DNA of 14,528 bases, from contig CAYPLH010000078.1 in assembly GCA_964411505.1 (NCBI GenBank), positions 1 to 14,528 of the forward strand. The letters are read 5' to 3'. The stretch comes from CAYPLH01 sp964411505. Its GTDB lineage: Bacteria > Bacillota > Clostridia > CAYPLH01 > DUMO01. Of the stretch, positions 14,369 through 14,528 are shown piece after piece (positions within the stretch are counted from its first letter, which is position 1; each line of letters starts with the position of its first letter). A program made the translations under genes and the position numbers. The notes beneath the pieces were generated by a model, which was not told where the DNA came from, made no database searches, and saw nothing but the letters and a program-made list of their open reading frames with translations.

Positions 14369-14426
14369 TTTAAAATACCTCTTGCTTTATTATCCCTAAG
14401 TTTCACATCATTAATTAACCTTATAA

Positions 14427-14435
14427 ATTATAGCA
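14427..14435 (-). promoter_or_regulatory. extended -10 promoter of mutS2
   Basis: The minus strand reads TGC then TATAAT (14435-14427), a full extended -10 element. The -35 region is poor (TTTTAC at 17 bp), as tolerated for extended -10 promoters. Transcription would start near 14420, about 50 bp before the mutS2 ATG. Confidence 0.55.
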
Positions 14436-14528
14436 CAAATAAGCTCGAAGTAAAATAGGGGACGGTAAGACAGCAGGGCAATCGCATAAAAAAGCTAAAT
14501 TGAGCCAACAGGAACGGAAAAACAGCAA

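Overview
The window is AT-rich DNA from an endospore-forming Firmicute, most likely a clostridium of the Acetivibrio/Ruminiclostridium type. This rests on the gene content (sigK, a YtvI-type membrane protein, a YhcN/YlaJ-type lipoprotein), AT-rich coding, AGGAGG-like ribosome binding sites and frequent TTG starts. The genus is an inference from style, not a match I could run.

Right to left on the minus strand runs a housekeeping block: mutS2 (11987-14368), typA (10046-11866), mltG (8913-10040), trmR (8172-8810), trhP (6816-8036), a class B penicillin-binding protein (4948-6603) and then sigK. The mltG-trmR-trhP-PBP part resembles the Bacillus subtilis yrrL-yrrM-yrrN/O...yrrR (pbpI) neighbourhood. 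TrhP and TrmR catalyse successive steps of wobble-uridine modification (ho5U34, then mo5U34). MltG and the PBP both act on peptidoglycan.

The notable feature is at the left. sigK, encoding the late mother-cell sigma factor, is cut in two. Its 5' part (4275-4625) and 3' part (1407-1769) are separated by a 2514-bp element carrying a SpoIVCA-type serine recombinase, a short ORF overlapping the start of that recombinase, and a YhcN/YlaJ-type spore lipoprotein, all on the opposite strand. This is a very compact sigK-intervening ('skin') element. Exchange at the TC dinucleotide (GA on the sigK strand) shared by both ends would restore an in-frame 234-aa pro-sigma-K. The restored junction reads CIENEILM, the conserved family sequence. 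The host sequences on either side form a 12-bp inverted repeat (9 of 12 matched) centred on that dinucleotide.

The sigK 5' part keeps a hydrophobic pro-sequence. Upstream it has a promoter-like sequence with the sigma-K pattern and a leader of about 210 nt that can fold into back-to-back hairpins. The gene therefore appears to be controlled by transcription, by DNA rearrangement and by proteolysis. Two oddities touch the recombinase: the overlapping upstream ORF, offset by one base at a GGGG run, and a Tyr where the zinc ribbon should have its third Cys.

The far-left plus-strand gene is a ytvI-type membrane protein with its own sigma-A-like promoter. No tRNA, rRNA, CRISPR array or insertion sequence was found.
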